Assembly: GCA_002695065.1 (NCBI GenBank) | Contig: NZNW01000142.1 | Span: forward strand, 13,938 to 77,937 | Source of the DNA: Salinicola sp. | GTDB lineage: Bacteria > Pseudomonadota > Gammaproteobacteria > Pseudomonadales > Halomonadaceae | Length of the DNA: 64,000 nt | Direction of reading: 5' to 3' | Part shown: piece after piece, positions 34,255-43,321 of the stretch | Position numbering within the stretch: position 1 is the first letter of the stretch | How the letters are laid out: every line of letters begins with the position of its first letter | Made by a program: the position numbers and the translations under genes | Notes under the pieces: generated by a model | The model's input: only the letters and a program-made list of their open reading frames with translations | The model's database searches: none | What the model was told of the DNA's origin: nothing

Positions 34255-35754
34255 TCAGAATCGCGGCAGTTCGGGGTGCGGCAGTTCGCCGTGATGTACG
34301 TGCATGGCGCCGAACTCGGCGCAGCGTGCCAGTGTCGGGATGTTCTTGCCGGGGTTGAGCAGACGGCGCTCGTCGAAAGCCGACTTCACCGCATGGAACA
34401 GGGTGATCTCGTCGGCGGCGAACTGGGTACACATCTGGTTGAGCTTCTCGCGGCCGACGCCGTGTTCGCCGGTGATGCTGCCGCCGGCGTCGACGCACAG
34501 TTCGAGAATTTTGCCGCCGAGCGCTTCCGTGGACTCCAGCTCGCCGGGCTGGTTGGCATCGAACAGGATCAGCGGATGGAGGTTGCCGTCGCCGGCATGA
34601 AAGACGTTGGCGACCCGCAGCCCGTACTGGGCCGAGAGATCGTTGATGCCCTTGAGCACCCGCGGCAGCTCGCGCCGCGGTATGGTGCCGTCGATGCAGT
34701 AGTAGTCCGGCGACATGCGGCCGACGGCCGGAAACGCCGCCTTGCGCCCGGCCCAGAACAGCTGGCGCTCGGCGTCGTCCCGGGCGAGCTGGATCTGGGT
34801 GGCGCCCGCCGTCTCGAGCAACTGGCGGACTCGCTCGCAGTCGGCCTGGACGTCGCTCTCCACGCCGTCGAGCTCGCACAGCAGGATCGCCTGGGCGTCG
34901 ACCGGATAGCCGGCGTGGACGAAATCCTCGGCGGCGCGAATCGCCAGGTTGTCCATCATCTCGAGACCGCCGGGGATGCAGCCGGCGGCGATGATGTCGC
35001 CCACCGCCTTGCCGGCCCGCTCGACGTCGTCGAAGCAGGCCATCAGCACCTTGGCCACTTCCGGCTTGGGCAGCAGGCGCACCGTCACTTCGGTGATCAC
35101 CCCGAGCATGCCTTCCGAGCCCATGAACAGCGCCAGCAGATCGTAGCCGGGCGTATCCAGCGACTCGCCGCCGAGGGTCATGCGCTCGCCCTCGATGGTG
35201 ATGATCTCCACGCTCAGCACGTTATGGACCGTGAGGCCGTACTTCAGGCAGTGAACGCCGCCGGCATTCTCGGCGACGTTGCCACCGATCGAGCAGGCGA
35301 TCTGCGAGGAGGGATCGGGGGCGTAGTAGAGGCCGTGAGGGGCGGCCGCCTCGCTGATCGCCAGGTTGCGCACGCCTGGCTGGACCCGGGCGAGGCGGGC
35401 ATCGGCATCGACGCTCAGGATCTGGTTGAAGCGCGACATCACCAGCAGCACGCCCTTCTCCAGCGGCAGCGCGCCACCGGACAGGCCAGTGCCGGCACCT
35501 CGCGTCACCACCGGCACGGCGTGCTCGTAGCAGACCCGCATCAGCGCTTCGACTTCGGCCAGCGTCGTCGGCATGGCCACCAGCATCGGCAGCACGCGAT
35601 AGGCCGACAGCCCGTCGCACTCGAACGGGCGCAGGTCCTCCTCGCGATCGAGCAGGGTCAGTCTGGGCGCGACCGCCAGGATCGCCGCCATCAGGCCGGA
35701 CTTGTCGACATCGGCGATCTCGCCGTCGATGCGCTCGTCGTAAAGCAGTTCCAT
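34255..35754 (-). CDS. glcD: Glycolate oxidase FAD-linked catalytic subunit
   Basis: 499 aa, the same length as E. coli GlcD, from MELLYDERID with AGGAAA 6 nt upstream. FAD-binding GAGTGLSGGALPLEKG and SQIACSIGGNVAENAGG are present, and the C-terminal GEHGVGREKLN block carries the conserved active-site region. It oxidises glycolate (and often D-lactate) to the 2-oxo acid. First gene of glcD-E-F. A TGGTCAGACCA palindrome lies 141 bp upstream and points to GntR/FadR-type control. No glcC regulator is in the window. Confidence 0.95.
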   Translation of the reverse strand: MELLYDERIDGEIADVDKSGLMAAILAVAPRLTLLDREEDLRPFECDGLSAYRVLPMLVAMPTTLAEVEALMRVCYEHAVPVVTRGAGTGLSGGALPLEKGVLLVMSRFNQILSVDADARLARVQPGVRNLAISEAAAPHGLYYAPDPSSQIACSIGGNVAENAGGVHCLKYGLTVHNVLSVEIITIEGERMTLGGESLDTPGYDLLALFMGSEGMLGVITEVTVRLLPKPEVAKVLMACFDDVERAGKAVGDIIAAGCIPGGLEMMDNLAIRAAEDFVHAGYPVDAQAILLCELDGVESDVQADCERVRQLLETAGATQIQLARDDAERQLFWAGRKAAFPAVGRMSPDYYCIDGTIPRRELPRVLKGINDLSAQYGLRVANVFHAGDGNLHPLILFDANQPGELESTEALGGKILELCVDAGGSITGEHGVGREKLNQMCTQFAADEITLFHAVKSAFDERRLLNPGKNIPTLARCAEFGAMHVHHGELPHPELPRF

Positions 35755-35805
35755 GGCGTTTCCTCGCTGGCGCGGATGCCGCTGGCGGTGGGTGAAGATC
35801 CGCTT

Positions 35806-35852
35806 TGTGGAAGGCCTTTCCACATTGCGCTGCGGTCATTCTGTGGAAGGCC
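35806..35852. promoter_or_regulatory. TGTGGAAGGCC repeats upstream of glcD
   Basis: TGTGGAAGGCC occurs at 35806-35816 and 35842-35852. The first copy overlaps an inverted arm (GGCCTTTCCACA), giving a near-palindrome. The position in the glcD leader suggests a protein-binding or RNA-folding site; the protein is unknown. Confidence 0.4.
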
Positions 35853-35894
35853 GTCGACGGCGACCATTAGCCAAAAGCCCAATAGGTTGGCAAA

Positions 35895-35905
35895 TGGTCA
35901 GACCA
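35895..35905. promoter_or_regulatory. Candidate GntR/FadR-family operator upstream of glcD
   Basis: The palindrome TGGTCAGACCA fits the TGGTnnnACCA consensus of LldR/PdhR/GlcC-like regulators. It recurs upstream of the permease at 37800-37810. Confidence 0.65.
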
Positions 35906-35918
35906 AAACAGGATGTGA

Positions 35919-35944
35919 ATCCTCCCGGCCGCGGCCGGGAGGAT
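35919..35944. terminator. Perfect GC-rich hairpin after the permease gene
   Basis: ATCCTCCCGGCC and GGCCGGGAGGAT arms around GC lie directly after the permease stop. There is only a short T-rich stretch beyond it on the - strand. It should separate the permease transcript from glcDEF. Confidence 0.65.
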
Positions 35945-35948
35945 GGGA

Positions 35949-37646
35949 TCAACCGCCCATGAGCGGGTCGGTGAGACCGAAGACGTAGAAGGCCAGCAGC
36001 CCGATGATGCCGGCGAACAGGCAGTAGTAGAGCGTCGGCAGGATCGTCTTGCGCAGCGTCGTGCCCTCGCGGCCGAGCAGACCGACGGTGGCCGAAGCCG
36101 CCACCACGTTGTGGATCGCGATCATGTTGCCGGCGGCGGCCCCCACGGCCTGCAGCGCGACCATCATCGCGGTGGAGACGCCCAGCACCTCGGCGACGTT
36201 GAACTGGAATGCCGCCAGCATCAGGTTGGAGACGGTGTTGGATCCGGCGATGAAGGCGCCCAGGGCGCCGACCGCCGGGGCGAACAGCGGATAGATCTGA
36301 CCCACACCGTCGGCCACCAGCTGCGCCATGGCGACCGGCATCGAGACCAGGTCGGACTCGTTGACGCCGGAGTTGATCAGGATCCGCACCATCGGAATGG
36401 TGAACAGCAGCACGAAGCCGGCACCGAAGATGGTCTTGGAGGATTCGGCGAAGGCCGCCGTCACCTGCTGGGCGCGCATGCGATGCAGGAAGATCGTGCA
36501 GATCACCGCGATCAGGATGATGCCTCCGGGGAGGTAGAGCCATTCGACGCTACCGGAGATGCCCTGCTCGCCGAGGATATCGCTCCAGCCGGTGCTGATC
36601 GAGGAGAGGCCTGCCTTGACCGAAGGGATGGTGCGCGAGATCACCAGCAGGATGGCGACGATGACGTAGGGCAGCCAGCCCCGCAGCGTCGACATCGGCG
36701 CGCGACCGGCCACGTCGTCGACCTTGATCTCGATGGTGCCGAGCCACTCGGAAGGCCACTTCGAGCGCTCCGGGAAGTCCCAGGTGTCCTTGGGCAGCAG
36801 GAAGCCCTTGCGTGCGGCCGGCACCACGATCGCCAGGCCGATGAGGCCGCCCAGCAGCGACGGGAATTCCGGGCCCAGCAGGACGCCGACCAGCATCGAC
36901 GGCACCACGAAGCAGACGCCGACGAACAGCGCGAACGGTGTGATCGACAGCCCCTCGGTCCAGGAGCGATTCTCGCCGAAGAAGCGCACCATCACGACGA
37001 CCAGGATCAGCGGCATGAACACGCCGATGATGCCGTGAGTGATGACCACCTCGGAGGTGATCAGGCGGAAATAGGTCTCCCAGGTCGAGCCGTTGGCGGT
37101 GAGCTGTTCGGCGATCGCGGACTGGTTCACGCCGCCGGTGACGCCGACCACGATCGGCGTGCCCACGGCGCCGAACGAGACCGGCGTCGACTGCAGCATC
37201 ATGCCGACCACCACGGCGGCCAGGGCGGGGAAGCCCAGTGCCACCATCAGCGGCGCGGCCACGGCGGCGGGCGTGCCGAAGCCGGAGGCGCCCTCGATGA
37301 AGCAGCCGAACAGCCAGGCGACGATCAGCGCCTGCACGCGGCGGTCCGGGCTGATGCCTGAGAAGCCGTTGCGGATCGCCATGATGCCGCCCGAGTGCTT
37401 CAGCGTGTTGAGCAGCAGGATGGCCCCGAAGATGATCCACAGCAGCGAGACGGTCATGATCAGCCCCTGCAGCGTGGAGGCCAGCACGCGGGTCGCGGTC
37501 ATGTCCCAGGCCAGCAGCGCGATCAGCACCGCGACGACGAACACGATCGGCATCGCCGTCCGTGCCGCCATCCGGAATCCAATCAGCAGGACCCCCGCCA
37601 GCACCAGCGGCAGGAAGGCAAGCAGAGAGAGAAGCGTGTGATCCAT
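35949..37646 (-). CDS. lldP: L-lactate permease / glycolate permease (LctP family)
   Basis: 565 aa from [11 protein letters not shown]; the open frame runs 65 codons further but without membrane or signal features. About 12-14 hydrophobic helices are visible. [23 protein letters not shown] and [22 protein letters not shown] are LctP signatures. The family imports L/D-lactate and glycolate with protons; next to glcDEFG it fills the place of GlcA. The start has only a GGGG-like ribosome site. A TGGTnnnACCA palindrome lies upstream. Which 2-hydroxy acid is preferred cannot be read from sequence. Confidence 0.92.
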   Translation of the reverse strand: MDHTLLSLLAFLPLVLAGVLLIGFRMAARTAMPIVFVVAVLIALLAWDMTATRVLASTLQGLIMTVSLLWIIFGAILLLNTLKHSGGIMAIRNGFSGISPDRRVQALIVAWLFGCFIEGASGFGTPAAVAAPLMVALGFPALAAVVVGMMLQSTPVSFGAVGTPIVVGVTGGVNQSAIAEQLTANGSTWETYFRLITSEVVITHGIIGVFMPLILVVVMVRFFGENRSWTEGLSITPFALFVGVCFVVPSMLVGVLLGPEFPSLLGGLIGLAIVVPAARKGFLLPKDTWDFPERSKWPSEWLGTIEIKVDDVAGRAPMSTLRGWLPYVIVAILLVISRTIPSVKAGLSSISTGWSDILGEQGISGSVEWLYLPGGIILIAVICTIFLHRMRAQQVTAAFAESSKTIFGAGFVLLFTIPMVRILINSGVNESDLVSMPVAMAQLVADGVGQIYPLFAPAVGALGAFIAGSNTVSNLMLAAFQFNVAEVLGVSTAMMVALQAVGAAAGNMIAIHNVVAASATVGLLGREGTTLRKTILPTLYYCLFAGIIGLLAFYVFGLTDPLMGG

Positions 37647-37990
37647 ATCGAGAGCCCCAGAGTCGTTATTATCGGCTTCGTTCGTCGCCAGGATGTCATC
37701 GCCGGACGGCGGCAGACCGGTCGTTCCACTCCGGTGGCCAATCACGGCGATTGACTCGGAAGATAACCACAGACGGTGGTGCTGCCAATCATGGGTAAAT
37801 GGTCTTACCAATAAGCGCCGGGTAGCATGGGCGCCTCCCAAGTGGCTGACTTTGAAGGGCTTAGAGGTCAGATGGCGAGGCGATATCGGGCGCTGGCGGC
37901 GCCTGCGTTGCGACTAATGGACATCGCCGCCCGCCGGGAGGCGGACGGCGCCAGCACCGGGGGGAGGCGAGTCGGGCGGTTGGGGCATTA
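37647..37990. other. Intergenic region between the permease and the YdeP-like gene
   Basis: 344 bp without a gene. It contains the permease promoter region with the TGGTCTTACCA palindrome and, at 37925-37950, a GC hairpin (CGCCGCCCGCC / GGCGGACGGCG) about 40 bp after the YdeP-like stop that may act as its terminator. Nothing else is recognised. Confidence 0.55.
37800..37810. promoter_or_regulatory. Candidate GntR/FadR-family operator upstream of the permease
   Basis: TGGTCTTACCA, the second TGGTnnnACCA palindrome, lies 154 bp before the permease start. The similarity to the glcD site suggests one regulator for both transcripts. Confidence 0.65.
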
Positions 37991-40342
37991 TCAGCCGGTG
38001 GCGAGCATGCCGGTCTCCGCTTCCAACGCCTCCGTGCTCATCAACTCGAGCGTCACCGGGATCGACTTGCCGGCGATGGTGTTGCTCTGCTGGTCCCGGT
38101 TGCCGACGGGGATCAGGTCGTTGACCTCCGGATAGTAGGCGCCGAGGCAGTTTTCCGGCAGATCGTAGGCGATGATCTTGAAGCCCGAGACCCGACGTTC
38201 GATGCCATCGTCGCTCACCGCTTTCAGCGTGACCTTGTTGCCGGCCTCGAAACCGTGCTTCTCGATATCGCGAGGATTCATCATCAGCACCATGCGGGTG
38301 CCGTAGATGTCGCGGTAGCGGTCATCGAACGAGTAGACGGTGGTGTTGAACTGATCGTGCCCGCGGATCGACAGCAGCTGGAAATGGGCCTCCCCCGGTT
38401 CGGAGGCGTCTTCGGTGAGATGGTCGGCGGGGAACAGGAAGTGGGCCTTGCCGGAGTCGGTGTTCCAGACCCGATCGCGGGCGGCGATATCGAGATGGAA
38501 CACGCCCTGGTCGTTCAGTCGCTGATTGAAAGCGTAAAACGTCTCCGGCTGGGTCGCTTCGATCTTGTCGCGGATGCGGGCGTAATCCTCGGCGAGCCAC
38601 TCCCAGTCGACCTTGGGGTTGGGCGCGAATGTCGCCTTGCCGAGGCCGGCGACGATGGCGATCTCGGAGCGCAGATGCTCTGATGCCGGCTCCAGCGCGC
38701 CCCTGGAGCCCTGCACGTTGCACATGCCGTCTTCGATGGTGATGGTCTGCTCGACGCCGGCCTGGACGTCCTTCTCGGTGCGGGCCAGTGCCGGCAGCAG
38801 ATAGGCCGTCTTGCCGTGAATCAGATGGCTGCGGTTGAGCTTGGTGGCGATCTGTACGGTGAGCGGGATGTCGCCGACGTGGGCGGCGACACGGGCCTGG
38901 TCGGCGATGGCGCGGAAGAAGTTGCCGCCCATGCCGAGGAAGGCGTCCACCTCGTCGCGCAGTATCGCCTCGCAGCAGAGCGACACGTCGTGGCCATGCT
39001 CGCGCAGGCACTCGATGCCGAACACCTCGTCCATCTTCGACAGGAACGCCTCGCCGGACCTGTGGAAGATCCCCACGGTGCGATCGCCCTGGACGTTGGA
39101 GTGGCCGCGCACCGGGCAGGCACCGGCACCGCGCCGGCCGATATGGCCGCCCATCAGCAGCAGGTTGAGAATCTGGTGGACGTTGTCGCTGCCACGGATG
39201 TGCTGGGTGATGCCCATCCCCCAGCAGCAGATCACCCGCTCGGCCTTCATCCAGGCCCCGGCGGCCTGCTCGATCGCCGCCCGTTCGAGCCCGCTGTGGC
39301 GCTCGATTCGCTCCCATGGCAGGTTGCGGCAGTGATCGGCAAACCTCTCGAAACCATCGGTGTGCATCGCGATGAAGTCGTGGTCGATGACGCGCTCGCC
39401 GCCGCTGTTGCGGGCCTCGTCGTCGACCTCGAGGATGCGCTTGCAGATGCCCTGGATCGCGGCGATGTCGCCGCCGATGCGAACCTGGTGATACTGCGAG
39501 CTGATCGGCACGCCGTGGTTGGTCAGCATGTCCCTGGGCGTCTGGGGATTGGCGAACTTGACCAAAGCCCGTTCGCGCAGCGGGTTGAAGGTGATCACCT
39601 CGGCGCCGCGCAGACGCGCCTCGTGCATCAGTCCCATCATCCGCGGGCTGTTGGTGCCGGCGTTCTGGCCGAACAGGAAGATGCAGTCGGCATGTTCGAA
39701 ATCCTCCAGCACCGTGGTCGCCTTGCCCACGCCGATGCTCTGGGGCAGGGCCACGGTGGTGGTCTCGTGGCACATGTTGGAGCAGTCGGGAAAATTGTGC
39801 GTGCCGAGCATGCGGCCGTAGAGCTGCCACAGGAATGCCGCCTCGTTGGAGGTGCGCCCCGAGGTGTAGAGCTCGACGCGTTTCGGATCGAAGGATTTCA
39901 CCCGCTCGCCGATTTCGCGAAACGCCGTTGTCCAGTCGATCGGATCGTACTTGTCGGTGGCCGGGTTGTAGCGCATCGGGTGGGTCAGGCGGCCCTGCTT
40001 CTCGAGGGCATGATCCGACCAGTCGAGCAACTCGGAAACCGTGTGGCTGGCGAAGAACTCCGGCGTGGTCCGTGCCGCCGTGGCTTCCCAGGCGACCGCC
40101 TTGGCGCCGTTCTCGCAGAACTCCGCCGGGCCGGGTTTCGCCGGGTTGGGCCAGGCGCAGCTGGGGCACTCGAACCCGCCGTCGGGATGATTGATCTTGA
40201 GCATCAGGCCATTGCCCTTGAGCGCTACCTTCTCGCGCAGGAAGTGCGATTCGGTGGCCTGGATCGACTGCCAGCCGCCGCCGGGTGCATCATGTTTGCC
40301 CTGCTTGCCGTGCAGTTCGTCGTCCTTGAGTCGGCGTACCAT
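37991..40342 (-). CDS. FdhF/YdeP-family molybdopterin oxidoreductase
   Basis: 783 aa. The N-terminal FECPSCAWPNP and a further Cys (PAEFCENG) stand where formate dehydrogenases hold a 4Fe-4S cluster. NMCHETTTVALPQSIG gives a Cys-His pair at the expected molybdenum-ligand site. ADCIFLFGQNAGTNSPRMM and GHSNVQGDRTVGI are molybdopterin-guanine-dinucleotide-binding blocks. AAGGAG precedes the ATG. There is no Tat signal, so it is cytoplasmic. In E. coli YdeP is linked to acid resistance; the reaction is unknown. No partner electron-transfer subunit or fdhD gene is adjacent. Confidence 0.93.
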   Translation of the reverse strand: MVRRLKDDELHGKQGKHDAPGGGWQSIQATESHFLREKVALKGNGLMLKINHPDGGFECPSCAWPNPAKPGPAEFCENGAKAVAWEATAARTTPEFFASHTVSELLDWSDHALEKQGRLTHPMRYNPATDKYDPIDWTTAFREIGERVKSFDPKRVELYTSGRTSNEAAFLWQLYGRMLGTHNFPDCSNMCHETTTVALPQSIGVGKATTVLEDFEHADCIFLFGQNAGTNSPRMMGLMHEARLRGAEVITFNPLRERALVKFANPQTPRDMLTNHGVPISSQYHQVRIGGDIAAIQGICKRILEVDDEARNSGGERVIDHDFIAMHTDGFERFADHCRNLPWERIERHSGLERAAIEQAAGAWMKAERVICCWGMGITQHIRGSDNVHQILNLLLMGGHIGRRGAGACPVRGHSNVQGDRTVGIFHRSGEAFLSKMDEVFGIECLREHGHDVSLCCEAILRDEVDAFLGMGGNFFRAIADQARVAAHVGDIPLTVQIATKLNRSHLIHGKTAYLLPALARTEKDVQAGVEQTITIEDGMCNVQGSRGALEPASEHLRSEIAIVAGLGKATFAPNPKVDWEWLAEDYARIRDKIEATQPETFYAFNQRLNDQGVFHLDIAARDRVWNTDSGKAHFLFPADHLTEDASEPGEAHFQLLSIRGHDQFNTTVYSFDDRYRDIYGTRMVLMMNPRDIEKHGFEAGNKVTLKAVSDDGIERRVSGFKIIAYDLPENCLGAYYPEVNDLIPVGNRDQQSNTIAGKSIPVTLELMSTEALEAETGMLATG

Positions 40343-40469
40343 GATCTACTCCTTCGTGATCGATCCGAGGTGGTAAACCCGCCGCGATCCTGTCTGAAAA
40401 GTCCTGCCTGAAAAGGTGACTCGCAGGCTCACGGTATGACTGCTATCCGTAACAGCATGGCAACGATTT

Positions 40470-40488
40470 TCGATTCGCGCCGAATCGA
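40470..40488. promoter_or_regulatory. 19-bp perfect palindrome between the YdeP-like and GST genes
   Basis: TCGATTCG and CGAATCGA arms with a CGC centre lie in the 248-bp divergent region, 128 bp from the molybdoenzyme start and 103 bp from the GST start. It is a candidate operator for an unknown dimeric regulator. Confidence 0.45.
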
Positions 40489-40590
40489 GTCGGGTCGGGA
40501 GAGCGCATGTTCAGGGTTTGACGGTTTACTCGCCCTTGGACATGCTGCGAGCACTGCAGCGTGATAGCCGTATCTGACGAGGAGTGTGGC

Positions 40591-41301
40591 ATGAGCCGTA
40601 AAATGTTCGATCTGTGCGGGCGCGACGAGAGACTGCGATTCTCGCCCTACTGCTGGCGGGTCAAGTATGCGCTGGCGCATAAAGGGCTCGATTGCGAATT
40701 CGTGCCGTGGAAGTTCACCGACAAGGCGGCGATCGCCTTTTCGGACCAGACGAAGGTGCCGGTGTTCGTCGATGGTGACCAGACGGTCGTCGACAGCTAT
40801 GAAATCTTCCGCTATCTCGATCGCGTCTACCCGGACAAGCCGCTGCTGGGCGATGCCACGGCCGAGGCCCGGGCGCGGTTCTTCAAGTTCTATGCCGAAC
40901 GTTCGCTGGCGCCGGGGGTGATGCGCACCATCCTGATGGACGTGTTCAACGCCGTGCACCCCGACGACCGCGACTATTTCCGTACCTCGCGCGAAAAGGC
41001 ATTCGGTCGCACGCTGGAGGAGATGCATTCGCCGAGCCAGGGGCTATCGATGCTCGATCGTGCGTTGGAGCCGATGCGCGGGCGACTGGACGAATCGCCG
41101 TTCCTGGAGGGCGACGAGGCCGGCGCCGCGGACTATCTGGTGGTGGGCGCCTTCATGTGGGCGCGGGTCACCTCCGCTGCCGATCTGGTCTCCAACGCCG
41201 ATCCGGTCTACGCCTGGTTCCAGCGCATGCTGGACCTGCATGGCGGCGTCGGCCGCAACGCAACGCGGATCGTCGATGTCGACGGCGCCTATGCCAATTG
41301 A
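40591..41301 (+). CDS. Glutathione S-transferase family protein (Cys-type active site)
   Basis: 236 aa from the ATG at 40591, with GAGGAG 7 nt upstream; a GTG at 40561 is unsupported. The N-terminal domain has RFSPYCWRVKYALAHKG, a CxxC-less Cys site as in omega or beta-etherase-like GSTs, then KVPVFVDGDQTVVDSYEIFRYLD. The C-terminal domain contains FLEGDEAGAADYLVVGAF. The group is similar to LigE/LigF-like enzymes, but no lignin genes are near. A second, unrelated-class GST follows after 172 bp. Confidence 0.9.
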   Translation: MSRKMFDLCGRDERLRFSPYCWRVKYALAHKGLDCEFVPWKFTDKAAIAFSDQTKVPVFVDGDQTVVDSYEIFRYLDRVYPDKPLLGDATAEARARFFKFYAERSLAPGVMRTILMDVFNAVHPDDRDYFRTSREKAFGRTLEEMHSPSQGLSMLDRALEPMRGRLDESPFLEGDEAGAADYLVVGAFMWARVTSAADLVSNADPVYAWFQRMLDLHGGVGRNATRIVDVDGAYAN

Positions 41302-41473
41302 TCGCGAGCTTGGCCGACCGGGCAGGCGCTTTCGACCCTTCGAGCAGGAGGGTTGGACTCACAGAGAAGAGGCTTTTGAACGGCGCGGGGGCGATGTCGG
41401 AAGACGCCGCCCCCCGCAAAGCCTATCCTGACAGCATCCGGCTTATCGCCGGGCGTCACGACAGGAGCCTGTG

Positions 41474-42160
41474 ATGATCGATCTCTACTACTGGACGACC
41501 CCCAACGGTCACAAGATCACGCTGTTCCTCGAGGAAGCGGGGCTGGACTACCGTATTCATCCGGTCAATATCGGCAAGGGCGAGCAGTTCACGCCGGAAT
41601 TTCTCGAGATCGCCCCCAACAACCGCATTCCCGCGATCGTCGATCGTGCCCCGGCCGACGGCGGTCAGCCGCTGTCGCTGTTCGAATCCGGCGCGATCCT
41701 CGAGTATCTGGCCGACAAGAGCGGCAAGTTCCTGCCCAAGAGCGGGCGCCAACGCTATCGGGTGCTGCAGTGGCTCAACTGGCAGATGGGCGGGCTGGGG
41801 CCGATGGCGGGGCAGAACCACCATTTCCGCCACTATGCGCCGAAGAAGATCGATTACGCCGTCGAGCGCTACATGAACGAGACCTCGCGACTCTATCGCG
41901 TGCTGGACAAGCAGCTCGACGACAACGATTTCGTTGCCGGCGATGATTACTCCATCGCCGACATGGCGATCTGGCCGTGGATCAAGCCCTACGAGAAGCA
42001 GGGCCAGGATCTGGAGGATTACCCCAGCCTGCAGCGCTGGTTCGAGCAGATCGGCAAGCGCGAGGCGGTCAGGGTTGCCTACGCCAAGGCGGAGGAGATC
42101 AATCCCGCCAACAATGTCGAGATGACCGACGAGGCGCGCAAGCACCTGTTCGGGCAGTAG
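41474..42160 (+). CDS. Nu-class GST / disulfide-bond oxidoreductase (YfcG-like)
   Basis: 228 aa from the ATG at 41474, preceded by AGGAG (GTG at 41471 is the alternative). IDLYYWTTPNGHKITLFLEEAGLDY is the nu-class opening with Thr/Asn in place of a catalytic Tyr or Ser. NNRIPAIVD and LFESGAILEYLADKSGKFLP follow, then WQMGGLGPMAGQNHHF, diagnostic of YfcG/YghU. These proteins bind two glutathiones and reduce disulfides. A strong terminator hairpin lies 35 bp downstream. Confidence 0.93.
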   Translation: MIDLYYWTTPNGHKITLFLEEAGLDYRIHPVNIGKGEQFTPEFLEIAPNNRIPAIVDRAPADGGQPLSLFESGAILEYLADKSGKFLPKSGRQRYRVLQWLNWQMGGLGPMAGQNHHFRHYAPKKIDYAVERYMNETSRLYRVLDKQLDDNDFVAGDDYSIADMAIWPWIKPYEKQGQDLEDYPSLQRWFEQIGKREAVRVAYAKAEEINPANNVEMTDEARKHLFGQ

Positions 42161-42194
42161 CCTCAAGACAGTACCGCCGGACTTGGCAACACCC

Positions 42195-42231
42195 ACGACG
42201 ACGTCGGCTTCGGCCGGCGTCGTCGTCGTTT
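42195..42231. terminator. Strong hairpin with TTCG tetraloop after the YfcG-like GST
   Basis: ACGACGACGTCGGC and GCCGGCGTCGTCGT pair with one G-T around TTCG, followed by CGTTT. It serves the + strand GST and possibly the convergent dehydrogenase gene. Confidence 0.75.
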
Positions 42232-42271
42232 CAGGTGTTAGGCAGCAAAGAACTCTCCAGGAAAAGACTCT

Positions 42272-43225
42272 CTAGGCAAAGAACTCTCTGACCTGGCGAT
42301 AGGCGGTCGAGAAATAGAGCTCGTAGGTGTCCTTCTCGACGAAGCCGATATGCGGTGTCGCCAGCACCCGGGGGTGGGCCTGGTAGGCGCTGGCACCGTC
42401 GGGCTCGTTCTCGTAGACATCCAGCGCCGCTGCACCCGGCCGCCCGGCGTCGAGGGCGTCGAGCAGCGCACCGGGGCGGATCAGCTCGGCGCGGCTGGTG
42501 TTGACCAAGAGCGCATCGGCGCGCATCGCGGCAAGGTCCGCCGGCGTGATCATGCCGCGAGTGTCACCGTTGAGCTTGAGATGCAGGGTGATCACATCGC
42601 AGCGGGCCAGGAAGGCGTGTCGATCGGGCTCGAATTCGACGCCCAGCTCGAAGGCGCGCCCGGCGCTGCTCTCGCGGCCGTGGGCGACGACGTTCATGCC
42701 GAAGGCCTGGGCGTAGCCGGCGACCAGACTGCCGATCTTGCCCAGCCCCCAGATGCCCAGCGTGCGCCCGTGGACGGCGTGGCCCAGCGACTCCGCCTCC
42801 AGGAGCTGGTTGGTGCGCTGCCAGTCGCCCTCGGCCTGTCGGGCGAGATAGCCGCCCAGACGCCGACAGCCCGCCATGATCAGCAGCCAGGTGAGCTCCG
42901 CCGGCGCGATCGGCGAGCCGCCACCGTCGCGTACGGCGATGCCCAGTTCCTTGCAGGCCTCGACATCGATGGCCGAGGAGAGTCGCCCGGTCTGGACCAC
43001 CAGCTTGAGATTCGGCAACTGCTCAAGCAGTTCGCGGGTCAACGAGGTGCGTTCACGGATCAGGATGATGGCGTCGCTGTCCAACAGGCGAGCGGGCAGC
43101 GCCTGGTCGTCGATATGTCGATGTTCGATGTCCAGGCGCACGTCGCTGCCGTCGAGTTCGTGGGCGGCGTCGAGAAAGGCACAGCATCCCTGATAGTCGT
43201 CCAAGACCGTAACCGTTATCGACAT
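42272..43225 (-). CDS. D-2-hydroxyacid dehydrogenase family protein
   Basis: 317 aa from MSITVTV, with GGGAG 7 nt upstream. The NAD-binding motif is GIWGLGKIGS. The catalytic Arg is in NTSRAE, the Glu in VYENEPDG and the His in ATPHIGF. It reversibly reduces a 2-oxo acid with NAD(P)H. It starts 96 bp after the ABC ATPase gene on the same strand and may be read through from that operon, which would link an imported amino-acid-like compound to a 2-oxo or 2-hydroxy acid (inference). Confidence 0.92.
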   Translation of the reverse strand: MSITVTVLDDYQGCCAFLDAAHELDGSDVRLDIEHRHIDDQALPARLLDSDAIILIRERTSLTRELLEQLPNLKLVVQTGRLSSAIDVEACKELGIAVRDGGGSPIAPAELTWLLIMAGCRRLGGYLARQAEGDWQRTNQLLEAESLGHAVHGRTLGIWGLGKIGSLVAGYAQAFGMNVVAHGRESSAGRAFELGVEFEPDRHAFLARCDVITLHLKLNGDTRGMITPADLAAMRADALLVNTSRAELIRPGALLDALDAGRPGAAALDVYENEPDGASAYQAHPRVLATPHIGFVEKDTYELYFSTAYRQVREFFA

Positions 43226-43321
43226 GACAGCTCCCTCGAAATGATGACGTTGTCGCATTGTTGGCACTTTCGCCATCGGCTGTCGAGTCGCTTTCACCGT
43301 CTTCGATTGCCGGTCTTCGGT

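Noticed and set aside
38816..40411. 531-codon open frame opposite the YdeP-like gene
   Set aside because: An antisense frame with low-information, His/Val-rich composition. The - strand protein is a clear molybdoenzyme.
40429..41028. 199-codon frame on the - strand opposite the first GST gene
   Set aside because: No ribosome site or family signature, and the + strand GST is well supported.
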